A stretch of 64,000 nucleotides of DNA from Paenibacillus sp. FSL R10-2782 (GTDB lineage: Bacteria > Bacillota > Bacilli > Paenibacillales > Paenibacillaceae). Shown here piece by piece: positions 50,716 through 59,699 of the stretch. Position numbers and translations under genes: made by a program. The notes under the pieces were generated by a model that had not been told where the DNA came from, made no database searches, and saw only the letters and a list, made by a program, of their open reading frames with translations. The stretch's first letter is position 1. The number at the start of each line of letters is the position of its first letter. Where the stretch lies: the NCBI RefSeq assembly GCF_038592985.1, contig NZ_CP151951.1, forward strand, positions 3,773,001 through 3,837,000, written 5' to 3'.

Positions 50716-52059
50716 TTATGACCCTGAAATGGAGAGTGCAGCCAGCTTGAGCGAAGGTGAGGTACAGCTTCCCGTAAAACGCAAATCGTTGCCAACCTCT
50801 TCAATCTGCTGCAACACGTCAAAGAAATTACCGGACACCGTAATCTGATTGACTGCTCTGACCACCTGCCCCTGTTCAATCCAGTATCCCAGACAAGCCA
50901 GCGAAAAATTACCGGACGCTGTATTCGTACCTGCATGCAGTCCTTGCAGCTCGACGATCATCAAGCCGCGATCCGTCTTGCGAATCATGTCCTCCAAAGT
51001 AGAAGAACCGGGAGCCACATACAGATTATGATAAGACACACCGATTTTACCGTTATAGCTTCCCTTGGAAGCATTAGAGGTACTCTGCACCCCAGCCTTG
51101 CGGGCCGTCTTGCGATTATGGAAATACGTCCGTAGTTCGCCGTCCTTGATGATCTCATTACGATGCGTTGCGCTGCCTTCGGCATCAAACGTACTGCCTG
51201 CGGGAACGTTCTCCATCAGCGGATCATCGACCAGTGTGACATTGGCGTTTGCCACCTTCTGACCCAATTTTCCAACCAACCGCGAAAAGCCTTTATCTAC
51301 CGACTCTGCTGAAAATACCGACGTATACGCAGCCAGCAATTGCGCTGCTGCATCATGACGGAAAATGACCGGATAGTTATCCGATTGAATCGTGTGAGCA
51401 CCCAGCTTGGAAACAGCCTCTTTTACGGCTTTATGCGCCACATCTGCAATATTGATTTCTTCCACACTCCGCAGGGAATAATCATGCCAGCCCCCGGTAA
51501 CCGTCTCGTCATTTTCTTGGGCAATCACGTAGACATAAGCGGTCGCCAGACTTTTGCGGCGATGACAGTGCAGCCCCTTCGTGTTCACAATCAGAACTTC
51601 ATTTTCACGAATGCTGACCGAGCAGTGTCGAGCCATTACAATCCGTGGATCTGCGGCAAGCGCTGTACGCTCCATCTCCATTGCAGCCTCAATGAGAATT
51701 TCAGGAGCCGTGTCAGCTAACGCGGCGGCATGGGCAGGCTGCTCAGGGTAGCTTGCAGAGCCTTCAAACAGTTCATCCTGTTCCTCGCTCTCCAATATGT
51801 CCGCGTTGCTGCGAGCTTCCTCCAATAAAAAGTCGATCACGTCCGGCTCCAGCTTCTCCGTAGAGGCATAGCCCATTTTCCCGTCAATGACACCCCGGAA
51901 GGAAAGTCCACCGTTCTCGACGATGGTATATTGATCAATTTCTCCCTTCAGTACCTTTACCGAGGTAGAACGTCCATTTACATAGTAGATTTCCATATCC
52001 GCGTAGCCGATTTCCCGACCTTTTGTGAACAGCGCTTCTTGAAATTGCTGAATATTCAT
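50716..52059 (-). CDS. tldE: metalloprotease TldE/PmbA subunit
   Basis: 447 residues of the TldD/PmbA fold without the HExxxH zinc motif (segments KGLHCHRRKS and AGTNTASGNFSLACLGYWIE). The partner TldD lies 3 bp upstream, so they form the heterodimeric protease that degrades flexible peptides and trims RiPP leaders such as microcin B17 and CcdA. Confidence 0.92.
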   Translation of the reverse strand: MNIQQFQEALFTKGREIGYADMEIYYVNGRSTSVKVLKGEIDQYTIVENGGLSFRGVIDGKMGYASTEKLEPDVIDFLLEEARSNADILESEEQDELFEGSASYPEQPAHAAALADTAPEILIEAAMEMERTALAADPRIVMARHCSVSIRENEVLIVNTKGLHCHRRKSLATAYVYVIAQENDETVTGGWHDYSLRSVEEINIADVAHKAVKEAVSKLGAHTIQSDNYPVIFRHDAAAQLLAAYTSVFSAESVDKGFSRLVGKLGQKVANANVTLVDDPLMENVPAGSTFDAEGSATHRNEIIKDGELRTYFHNRKTARKAGVQSTSNASKGSYNGKIGVSYHNLYVAPGSSTLEDMIRKTDRGLMIVELQGLHAGTNTASGNFSLACLGYWIEQGQVVRAVNQITVSGNFFDVLQQIEEVGNDLRFTGSCTSPSLKLAALSISGS

Positions 52060-52062
52060 CGC

Positions 52063-53457
52063 CTATTCCCCCTTCCGTCCGCCGACGGTCATTTCGGACA
52101 CTCGAATCGTCGGCTGTCCGCAGTTGACCGGAAGACTTCCGCTGACCGAGCCGCACATCCCCTGACCATGATCCAGATTGTTGCCGACCATATCAATATT
52201 TTGCAGTGTTTCAATCCCTTTTCCGATCAGTGTTGCACCTTTGACCGGCTCGGCAATTTTACCGTTACGAATCATGTACGCCTCTTCAACCGCAAAATTA
52301 AACTCGCTCGTCGAGGTATTCACCGAACCGCCGCCCAGCGATTTGGCATAGATCCCGTACTCCGTATTCGCAATGATCTCTTCACGGGTCGAATCTCCGT
52401 TCGCAATAAACGTATTGTTCATACGGGAAGCAGGCGCGAATTTATAGGATTGTCTTCGTCCTGACCCCGTCGCAGGCACACCCATCTGGCGCGAGCCCAT
52501 GCGGTCGATCAGATATCCTTTTAAAATGCCGTTCTCGATCAGTACGTTGCGCTGTGTCGGCGCTCCTTCATCATCTATATTGAGCGAGCCCCACGCGTTC
52601 TGAATGGTTCCATCATCCACAGCCGTGACGAGCGGTGAAGCCACCTGCTGCCCGATCTTATTCGCAAACACGGACGTTCCATGCGCCACCGCCGTAGATT
52701 CCAGCCCATGACCACACGCCTCGTGGAAAAGAACCCCGCCGAAGCCGTTCTCAATCACGACGGGCAGTCTGCCGCTAGGCGCGTATCCCGCTGTTACCAT
52801 TGTGGTCGCAATACGGGCCGCGTCTCTCGCATTTTCTTCGATATTCAGGCTCTCCAGGAATTCAGTCCCCGCATACGCCCCCGGCCCGCGGAAACCGGAT
52901 TGTCTATGCTCCCCTGCGGTCGCAATCGCGCTTATTCTCATGCGTGTATACGTACGGGTATCCTCCACCAGCAGCCCATTGCTATTGGCGATCAGCACGT
53001 TCTGGATCGAGTTGCTAATGCCAATGGAGGTTTGCGTAATGGAAGGATCGTATTGGCTTGCCGCCTCATGCGCACGTCTCATCATGTCGATCTTGGCGCG
53101 TTTCTGTGATCCGTCAGGAATGATGGAAATCGGATGGTGATTAGAGATCGTGTGGGGATGGAGTGTGATCGGTTGTGTACCTGGCGCTCCACCTCCGCGA
53201 ATGGCCTTGGCGGCCGATTTGGCTAGTCGAATCAGGCTCTGCTCGCTCATATCACTGGTGTAGGCGTACACCGAAAAATGCTCCTTCATAATCCGAATGC
53301 CAATCCCAAAATCCCTGCCTGACAGCGCCGTATCCACGACTCCCCCGGTCATACCCAGTTGTCCATTGGTACGGTCCTCGACGAACACCTCTGCAAAATC
53401 CCCGCCCGTCTCCAGCGCGGCTTGCAGCATATCCTGAATCTGTGTTGGATGTATCAT
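52063..53457 (-). CDS. tldD: metalloprotease TldD catalytic subunit
   Basis: 464 residues from ATG 53457 with GAGGAGG 6 nt upstream. Zinc motif HEACGH (His245, His250) in VLFHEACGHGLEST. The C-terminus MCGSVSGSLPVNCGQPTIRV carries a further metal-ligand Cys as in the family. First gene of tldD-tldE. Confidence 0.93.
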   Translation of the reverse strand: MIHPTQIQDMLQAALETGGDFAEVFVEDRTNGQLGMTGGVVDTALSGRDFGIGIRIMKEHFSVYAYTSDMSEQSLIRLAKSAAKAIRGGGAPGTQPITLHPHTISNHHPISIIPDGSQKRAKIDMMRRAHEAASQYDPSITQTSIGISNSIQNVLIANSNGLLVEDTRTYTRMRISAIATAGEHRQSGFRGPGAYAGTEFLESLNIEENARDAARIATTMVTAGYAPSGRLPVVIENGFGGVLFHEACGHGLESTAVAHGTSVFANKIGQQVASPLVTAVDDGTIQNAWGSLNIDDEGAPTQRNVLIENGILKGYLIDRMGSRQMGVPATGSGRRQSYKFAPASRMNNTFIANGDSTREEIIANTEYGIYAKSLGGGSVNTSTSEFNFAVEEAYMIRNGKIAEPVKGATLIGKGIETLQNIDMVGNNLDHGQGMCGSVSGSLPVNCGQPTIRVSEMTVGGRKGE

Positions 53458-53863
53458 CACGTTCCTCCTCGTTTTTTGCATTTTTGCATTATAGAAATAG
53501 TGCGGTTAAGCATCGTGATCTGCGGGTTCATGGTCATTTCCCATAACTTTACTATACATGATGTTGGGAGTGGGTGTAACTATGTGAGCGGCGGTGTGTT
53601 TGGGTGGAGTGAAGATTTATGCGGGGGGATTGAGGGAGAAATGAGAAAACCCGAGTAGACCGTGAAGGGTCATGTCGGGTTATTTGAGCATTTTGATTAC
53701 TGGCTGGATTGAGCAAGTACATGCATGTAAGGCCGCTACGTGGACGGACCATTCTTCCGATCGCTGTTGCCCCCAGATTTTTTTTGATTATATTCTAATG
53801 GTAAAAATCCGGGTTCAAAAGCGAACGCTCCGCTTCTTCAGAACGATTCCGTCCCCTCCGCTA
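53458..53863. other. intergenic region upstream of tldD
   Basis: About 400 bp. Apart from the hairpin at 53648-53681 and a presumed tldD promoter, no gene is apparent. Confidence 0.5.
53642..53681 (-). terminator. terminator, probably of the 53864-54169 gene
   Basis: AACCCGA / TCGGGTT outer and GACC / GGTC inner stems; minus-strand side reads GGGTTTTCTC. It lies about 180 bp after that gene's stop. Confidence 0.55.
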
Positions 53864-54169
53864 CTATGCTTGGGGTTGCTTCATTTTGTTGGCCAAAATA
53901 CTTTTTTTCAAACGTACTTTAAATAATTCCCTACGCAAATCCAGTTCCATGATATGAAGATGATCGGCCGCCTCTTTGACCGTTTCCATGTGCAGTACGC
54001 TTGCCTTTTGAGAAATAATAGCAAGCGCATCCAAAATGAGCTTTGTGCATGTTTTAAGTCTCTCTATGTGTTCGTCTTCCTGTTGTACCAAGCTCTCATA
54101 TTGTTCGGCTGTATTTTCAGAAGGCTTCGTATGTTCCTCCCCCTTAGGCTGTTTCCGTTGAGTATCCAA
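53864..54169 (-). CDS. hypothetical helical protein
   Basis: 101 residues from a TTG start at 54169 with AAAGGAG 9 nt upstream (the ATG at 54178 is too close to it). Glu/Lys/Gln-rich, predicted all-helical with heptad-like segments (LKTCTKLILDALAIISQK, HIMELDLRRELFKVRLKK). No signal peptide or known family. Possibly a small coiled-coil protein; function not inferred. Confidence 0.55.
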   Translation of the reverse strand: MDTQRKQPKGEEHTKPSENTAEQYESLVQQEDEHIERLKTCTKLILDALAIISQKASVLHMETVKEAADHLHIMELDLRRELFKVRLKKSILANKMKQPQA

Positions 54170-54369
54170 AGCTATCATCTCCTTTTATTCAAAGTGTAGC
54201 AAAGGATGATGTCGGATGTGGTACGTGGATACGTATCAATGGTAGGAAAATAATAGTGGACTAGATGAATTAATTTTGGAAAATGTAGGACTAAAAATAT
54301 CGGAAGACAATACAATAAACTTATTATATATAGCAAAAATAAAAAACAATGGAAAAGATACATTTATGA

Positions 54370-55125
54370 TCAGAGAATAGCATATTTATTCAAAAATCGA
54401 AGAATAGAATCATTTATGAATTCAGGCTTTTCCCTAAGCATATGGGGTCGATGACTACAATACGGTGCAATCAGATAGCGTGAGTCTTTGACAAGAGAGC
54501 ATAAATCCTTTAGCTGCTCTTCTGTAACGAACTCATCATGTTCGCCAGCAATAAAAAACGCCGGACATGTAATGCTGCTTAACTGTTCTCGTGTCAGTTG
54601 AGGATAAAGACGCCAATCCTTTGCGCTCTGACGCATAAACTCTTGCCAATTTCCCCGATGTGCCTCCTCATGCCGTTCCATCATTTGATGAATCATTTCG
54701 TAACGTCCGTTTTCAATGAGCCACTCTGGTTCAAATTCGTTAGCTCCTTCAGGACATGCCCATCCACTACAGCCTATGGTCGTAAGGGTTGCGAACTTTT
54801 GAGGATGCTTCGCTGCACAATACAAAGCAACATTTCCCCCACAGCTGTACCCAATTAGATGTGCCTTTGGAATATGTAATTTTTCCAAAAAATCAATAAC
54901 GTCTTCTGCTAATTGAGGGGTACTCCACTCCAGACTATCGCATTTCGTTCTACCATGCCCTCTGTGATCGGGGAAATAACATGTATACTTCTGTTGAAAA
55001 TCAAGTAATTGAGATGAAAAAGCTAGAATTCCCCTTGAATAATGGCTATGCAAAAATATTATAGGTTCCCCTATACCCAATTTTCCGTAGTACATTTCTA
55101 AATCCTCAAACTGTATGTATGGCAT
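54370..55125 (-). CDS. alpha/beta hydrolase
   Basis: 251 residues. Nucleophile elbow GYSCGG (Ser in G-x-S-x-G), oxyanion region FLHSHYSRG, Asp in GEHDEF and His in YCSHRPHMLREKP. Typical of the alpha/beta hydrolase fold; substrate unknown. It is AT-richer than its tldDE neighbours. Confidence 0.88.
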   Translation of the reverse strand: MPYIQFEDLEMYYGKLGIGEPIIFLHSHYSRGILAFSSQLLDFQQKYTCYFPDHRGHGRTKCDSLEWSTPQLAEDVIDFLEKLHIPKAHLIGYSCGGNVALYCAAKHPQKFATLTTIGCSGWACPEGANEFEPEWLIENGRYEMIHQMMERHEEAHRGNWQEFMRQSAKDWRLYPQLTREQLSSITCPAFFIAGEHDEFVTEEQLKDLCSLVKDSRYLIAPYCSHRPHMLREKPEFINDSILRFLNKYAIL

Positions 55126-55383
55126 TTGATCCTCTCCTTTTCTACAAGGTTATTACTTATGTAAAAGTAATGCTATGTTCAATTGTTAAGTGAACTATGT
55201 ATATCACTAAGCGTATTATTGATTGCAAATTACGCTCAGCATGCCTTTAAATTAAAATAATAATCCATCCTCTCCTTTCCAGAAATACACATAGTAAATA
55301 CCCCAACGAATGGGCCATTCTGTAAACTAACTCTCTCTTTTAACCGATAAATACATATGCTGGATTTAGGAAAGGAGACACCT

Positions 55384-56886
55384 ATGGAAAATATCGTGAC
55401 GTACGGTCATATCGAAATTATGCCTTATGAATTCGTTCGCCTTCATGAGCTTAAAATCTTAAAAACAGTCAATGACCATGCCCGAATGATCTGTACAGGC
55501 ATCATCTCGGAGAAAAAGCGCGAGCTGTATGTACGTGCTTCAGATGAAGAAACTCAGGTCAAAGCTTTTGTTACAGACCAAAATGGCAATCGACAGCCCC
55601 TTTTTCGAGGCATTGCCCTGGATGTGGAGGAAAAAGTCGTTCACGGCGTTCATTACCTGACCGTCGAAGCCATTTCTCATACCTATGAGCTAGATATTAA
55701 GCGGCATCAGCGTTCTTTCCAGAACCCCAAGCTCACCTATACGGGTCTGATCGAAACTATTGTATCGGACTACTCCAAAGCCGAAGCCATGGATGTGGTG
55801 TCCCACAAGAAGCCCATCGGTACCTTTATCATGCAATATGATGAAACCGACTGGCAATTTTTGAAACGGATGGCTTCCCACTTCTACTCTCCACTCATTC
55901 CTGCGGTGGGCTATGGGGTACCAAAGTTTTATTTTGGCCTGCCTATGGGCCTGAGCAAAGGAGAAATACACTCCACCAATTATAAAGTCACCAAACGGGT
56001 CGCGGATTTCCAAACTGCCTCTGAAAACCATATTCCCGGCGTACGCGATGCTGATTTTATCCAATATGAGGTCGAGACAGAGAAGCTGCTGGAGCCTGGC
56101 TATGAAGTGACCTTCCAAGGCCATAAGCTGATCGTAGCTGAGGTGCTAACGGAGATGAAGGATGGAGTGCTGACCCATACCGCCAAGCTGTCGCCACGAA
56201 GCGGCTTACGTCCTATTAAAGACTACAATCGCTCCATTATCGGTGCTTCCATTCATGGCAAGGTACGGAGCGTTCGTGGGGACAAGGTCCGCGCCCAGCT
56301 CGATATGGACGATCAGCAAGACCCGAACACGGATTACTGGTTTCCCTATTCTACCATTTATGCATCTGCGGATAACACGGGCTGGTATTGTATGCCTGAG
56401 GACGGGGACAGTATTCGTATTTATTTCCCAAGTTATAAGGAGGAAGAAGGATACGCGATCAGCTCGGTTAAAAGAGAACCGCAGCCTTCCGCTGGAAAAT
56501 CTTCTGCCGCTACTGGACATGCGACTGCTGCTGCTTCGTCTGCCGGAGCAAAGTCTTCTTCTGCAATGTCCGCAGCAGCTCCTGCGCCTGATCGAATGGC
56601 TGACCCTGCCATTAAGACACTACGAACCAAATACGGCAAAGAAATCATGCTCGCCCCCGATCAAATCGTCATCTCCGGCAACGGCATGTCCATTGTCATT
56701 AACGATAAAACGGGCATTGATATTGTAAGCGGAAAAAATGTGAGTATTAGCGCGGCCTCCGATATCGTTATGAGTTCCGGCAACATCCAGCTTTCTGCCG
56801 GAAAAATCGAGCTATCCGGTAAAGGCAATACCATTACGCTGGATGATAAAACGACCTTCTCCGGTACGGAAATCAAGATGAACTAA
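55384..56886 (+). CDS. VgrG/Pvc8-like contractile-injection hub-spike protein
   Basis: 500 residues from ATG 55384 (AAAGGAG upstream). The N-terminal phage-GPD/VgrG core has FIMQYDETDWQFLKRMASHF. A gp5-like OB-fold spans about 285-360 (NRSIIGASIHGKVRSV ... VRAQLDMDDQQDPNT). An Ala/Ser-rich linker (about 365-400) leads to a C-terminal repeat-rich region that looks like a beta-helix (VSGKNVSISAASDIVMSSGN). No toxin domain, no signal peptide. It heads the plus-strand spike/toxin cluster. Confidence 0.82.
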   Translation: MENIVTYGHIEIMPYEFVRLHELKILKTVNDHARMICTGIISEKKRELYVRASDEETQVKAFVTDQNGNRQPLFRGIALDVEEKVVHGVHYLTVEAISHTYELDIKRHQRSFQNPKLTYTGLIETIVSDYSKAEAMDVVSHKKPIGTFIMQYDETDWQFLKRMASHFYSPLIPAVGYGVPKFYFGLPMGLSKGEIHSTNYKVTKRVADFQTASENHIPGVRDADFIQYEVETEKLLEPGYEVTFQGHKLIVAEVLTEMKDGVLTHTAKLSPRSGLRPIKDYNRSIIGASIHGKVRSVRGDKVRAQLDMDDQQDPNTDYWFPYSTIYASADNTGWYCMPEDGDSIRIYFPSYKEEEGYAISSVKREPQPSAGKSSAATGHATAAASSAGAKSSSAMSAAAPAPDRMADPAIKTLRTKYGKEIMLAPDQIVISGNGMSIVINDKTGIDIVSGKNVSISAASDIVMSSGNIQLSAGKIELSGKGNTITLDDKTTFSGTEIKMN

Positions 56887-56901
56887 CGGGAGGGGTAGTA
56901 G

Positions 56902-58005
56902 ATGGATAAACAAGCGGCGCTACACCATTTTAAGGAGCATTATTTTACACCCTTGCTGGAATTACAGCTAGACACGCTGGAGAACAGGTTTCATCGTTGT
57001 CAGGATCAGCTCATTTCCGACTTCCAGAAATCGTTCAGGGATTTATGTATACACATTTTGAGCATGCAGCACCAAGGCCAAAAAGAACCGATTGGATATA
57101 TCCACTACTCGTTCTTGCGCACTCAGATGCTGGAGCAAACCTACCTATATATGGTCGAGGCTTATTCTGCTGAATGGTACGAAGATGATTCCGATTGCAA
57201 GCTAACCTATGACGCTTCATGGGCTTACGCACCTATGAGTACCATGTTGGAAGCCTTGGAGCAGGAGCGAAAAATATATATGGGGGCGATCACTTCCGTG
57301 GACGTTGAACGACTGATGCTGGAATCCGCTCCCTTTTTCCACCAGTTTGTGAGCTCACTCCTGCGCTTAGGGTTGGCAGAAGCCGTTCAAATGCCTGAGT
57401 ATCTCGCTATTCATAAAGCTGATCGTTTAGCCATCCGAACGGGCGAGTACAAGGATATCAGCGAGAATCTATATGTCGAAGATCAGGAAGCGCTAGTTCC
57501 AGATAATGTGAGCGAACAATTGATGCAATCCAGCGAAGAAGAACCCTATGTTTACGAAAACCTAAAGCTGCTCTCTCTTCCCCACCTTCACCTGATCCAA
57601 AAGGATTTGCGCTATAACGATTTTAGCCACAGTGACTTACGGGAAAGCCAGTTTCACACCTGCATATTGATCGGGAGCATCTGGCAACGAGCGAATTTGG
57701 AAGGAGGCAGCTTTCAGGGGTGCCTACTGACCGACACGGATTTTAGATATAGCGATTTGAGAGGTGCTAGCTTCAACCGTGCCAGCGGACAGCCGCATCG
57801 GGAACATGGAGCTCGGGTGCCGGGGCTAGGTGGACTGCGTTTTGAACACGCCAATCTGGATGGAGCCGATTTTACGGATGTACATTCGTTTGAACATGCG
57901 TATTTTGAGGGGGCTTCGATGCAAGGAACCCTTGTCCCGCGAAGATACCAACAGCATTGGAAGCTGAATGAAGCACAGCGTCAATCCATCGTATGGACAG
58001 AGTAA
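56902..58005 (+). CDS. pentapeptide-repeat C-terminal protein of the spike cluster
   Basis: 367 residues. The first ~215 residues are a helical domain without a family I recognise (MDKQAALHHFKEHYFTPLLE). From about 230 there are pentapeptide-like A(D/N)Lxx units (LRYNDFSHSDLRESQF, ANLEGGSFQGCLLTDTDFRY, SDLRGASF, ANLDGADF), which fold as a right-handed quadrilateral helix. GGGAGGGG precedes the ATG, 15 bp after the hub gene. Role unknown, probably adaptor or chaperone. Confidence 0.72.
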   Translation: MDKQAALHHFKEHYFTPLLELQLDTLENRFHRCQDQLISDFQKSFRDLCIHILSMQHQGQKEPIGYIHYSFLRTQMLEQTYLYMVEAYSAEWYEDDSDCKLTYDASWAYAPMSTMLEALEQERKIYMGAITSVDVERLMLESAPFFHQFVSSLLRLGLAEAVQMPEYLAIHKADRLAIRTGEYKDISENLYVEDQEALVPDNVSEQLMQSSEEEPYVYENLKLLSLPHLHLIQKDLRYNDFSHSDLRESQFHTCILIGSIWQRANLEGGSFQGCLLTDTDFRYSDLRGASFNRASGQPHREHGARVPGLGGLRFEHANLDGADFTDVHSFEHAYFEGASMQGTLVPRRYQQHWKLNEAQRQSIVWTE

Positions 58006-58017
58006 GGAGAAATGTGT

Positions 58018-58530
58018 ATGCGCCATTATTATGTGCTGGTCGACGATCATCGTATTTCGCGCCAGATCGAACCTGTAAATACGGTTCTTTTTAAAACACC
58101 ATTTGTTGGCATGCCCCCGGCTCAGGTTTTAGATGTTCATGCGACAGAAGATGCCGAGTATACAGACTGGCTGCCGTTCTCAGCCTCACAACCGCTATTT
58201 TCCGATCCGATGAAGCGGATTCTGGAGCTATATAATTCACAAGCCCGTTTTAAACAGTTGTATATCGTGAACCGGGAACCTGGCCGCCAGGAATTATATT
58301 GGATTTCATCTGTTCCCTCTGTGGATGGTATTTCAGAGCAGACTGAATTTTATCCGCACGATCAAACGCTGAAACGCCTTGTGCTGGATAGTCAAAAGGT
58401 GAAAGAGCACCATTTTTTTCGACTGTCCAACGTGAAGGAACCTTATTTCATCGTTAGCTTGGAGGCTGCTGAAAGCTTGCTTCGTCGAAGTTTGAGTGGT
58501 TTTCGGCTACAGAAGCTAGAACTCTTATAA
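58018..58530 (+). CDS. unrecognised protein, DUF1629/Imm11-like C-terminus
   Basis: 170 residues from ATG 58018 with AAGGAG 8 nt upstream. The end (FRLSNVKEPYFIVSLEAAES followed by LLRRSLSGFRLQKLELL) resembles the DUF1629/Imm11 pattern seen beside polymorphic toxins. If so it may be an adaptor or an immunity-like protein. I see no catalytic motif. It sits in the same operon as the hub and pentapeptide genes. Confidence 0.6.
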   Translation: MRHYYVLVDDHRISRQIEPVNTVLFKTPFVGMPPAQVLDVHATEDAEYTDWLPFSASQPLFSDPMKRILELYNSQARFKQLYIVNREPGRQELYWISSVPSVDGISEQTEFYPHDQTLKRLVLDSQKVKEHHFFRLSNVKEPYFIVSLEAAESLLRRSLSGFRLQKLELL

Positions 58531-58542
58531 GGAGGTTCAATC

Positions 58543-59172
58543 TTGACGGAGCATTGGGATGAATTTTTTTTGAAGCTGCATTATCAACAAACGTTGAAAG
58601 AGCAGTTAAGCGGGGCGGAGAACGATGAAAGCTGGATGCTGGTATCTATTGAAGAAGCGATAAAGGGAATTTTGAAGGGCTCACTAACCCTTCCGGATGA
58701 ACAGGAAATCCGGTTTCAAGCCCTTCCTGTCTTCGAGGATCAACTTACCCTATCCCTGCCGGATTCTCTCATTCCAGAAGCTCGTGCCAGGCAGACGATA
58801 GACCCGTCGAAAAGCTTCGTCGTTCAAGACAAGCTGGGCGGAATCCTGTTCGGACTGCACCAAAGTGGGCAAGATCTGGACCCCACGCAGATAGAAATCT
58901 ATCAACAACAGATGATTGAGCAAACGAGTCGTGTACAACCGAGTATGAAGCTCGTGGATGAAAAGGCTCTTTCTATTGAAGATACTATCATCGGCTGCTA
59001 TGAAGCTATTTTTCTAGTTTCCCCCTCCCCTTATTATCAGATTGCCTTTGTGCGTTCCTGGCATGGCAAGGCTGTGATCGGGAGCTGCCACTTTAAGCTG
59101 GAGGATGCCCCCTTATGGGTTCCCTTAACCTATGCCATGCTGCACACCGCGACATGGTCGGAACTTTCTTAA
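58543..59172 (+). CDS. hypothetical protein of the spike cluster
   Basis: 209 residues from a TTG start (58543) with AAGGAGG 7 nt upstream. Acidic, soluble, no membrane segment; no recognised domain. Located between the Imm11-like protein and the PAAR-like tip protein, 12 and 31 bp away, so it is likely part of the same assembly. Confidence 0.6.
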   Translation: MTEHWDEFFLKLHYQQTLKEQLSGAENDESWMLVSIEEAIKGILKGSLTLPDEQEIRFQALPVFEDQLTLSLPDSLIPEARARQTIDPSKSFVVQDKLGGILFGLHQSGQDLDPTQIEIYQQQMIEQTSRVQPSMKLVDEKALSIEDTIIGCYEAIFLVSPSPYYQIAFVRSWHGKAVIGSCHFKLEDAPLWVPLTYAMLHTATWSELS

Positions 59173-59203
59173 ATGTTTACCTTTTATCCAAGGAGGTGCT
59201 TAT

Positions 59204-59674
59204 ATGTTTTTACCCCTACTTATCAAGGCACTGGCCCAAGGTGCGCTCAGCGGGGAGCATTCCTATGTGGTCAGAGGAGCCAAGTTACAGTGTAGTCAAG
59301 GTACAGACCCGGGTGTGCTCAATACGATGTACAGCCACGGCGTCTACATTAAAGATAAACCCGTCCTGAGCGTAGAAGATGCCATTTGTGGAGCGAATAT
59401 TAGCAAAATCAATGCTTTTGGTCTGTGTAAATTGAAGCAGGGTCTTCCCTGTGAACCGGAAATTGCGTTTGGGTCCAAGTGGACAGGCGGAAAAGAGGAT
59501 GTGTTGATCGAGGGTGCCCCTGCCCTGCTCAGTAATTCGACCTTAATGTGTAGCTGCACAGGTGTAACAGACGCGATATCCTCCTTTTTTGCTGGAGGCA
59601 GCACGGACAATTCCGCTACGGGATCGGGTGGTGGAGGCATCATTTCCATTACAGATGACGGACAGGATGGCTGA
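59204..59674 (+). CDS. DUF4280 PAAR-like spike-tip protein
   Basis: 156 residues from ATG 59204 with AGGAGG upstream. DUF4280 features: VVRGAKLQCSQGTDPG, cysteine positions around CGANISKINAFGLCK, SNSTLMCSCTG. This family is a PAAR-like metal-binding cap that sits on VgrG spikes. It is followed after 25 bp by the toxin-bearing VgrG protein. C-terminal Gly/Ser-rich tail. Confidence 0.82.
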   Translation: MFLPLLIKALAQGALSGEHSYVVRGAKLQCSQGTDPGVLNTMYSHGVYIKDKPVLSVEDAICGANISKINAFGLCKLKQGLPCEPEIAFGSKWTGGKEDVLIEGAPALLSNSTLMCSCTGVTDAISSFFAGGSTDNSATGSGGGGIISITDDGQDG

Positions 59675-59699
59675 TTTTATCAAGCAAGGAGAGTAAGGG

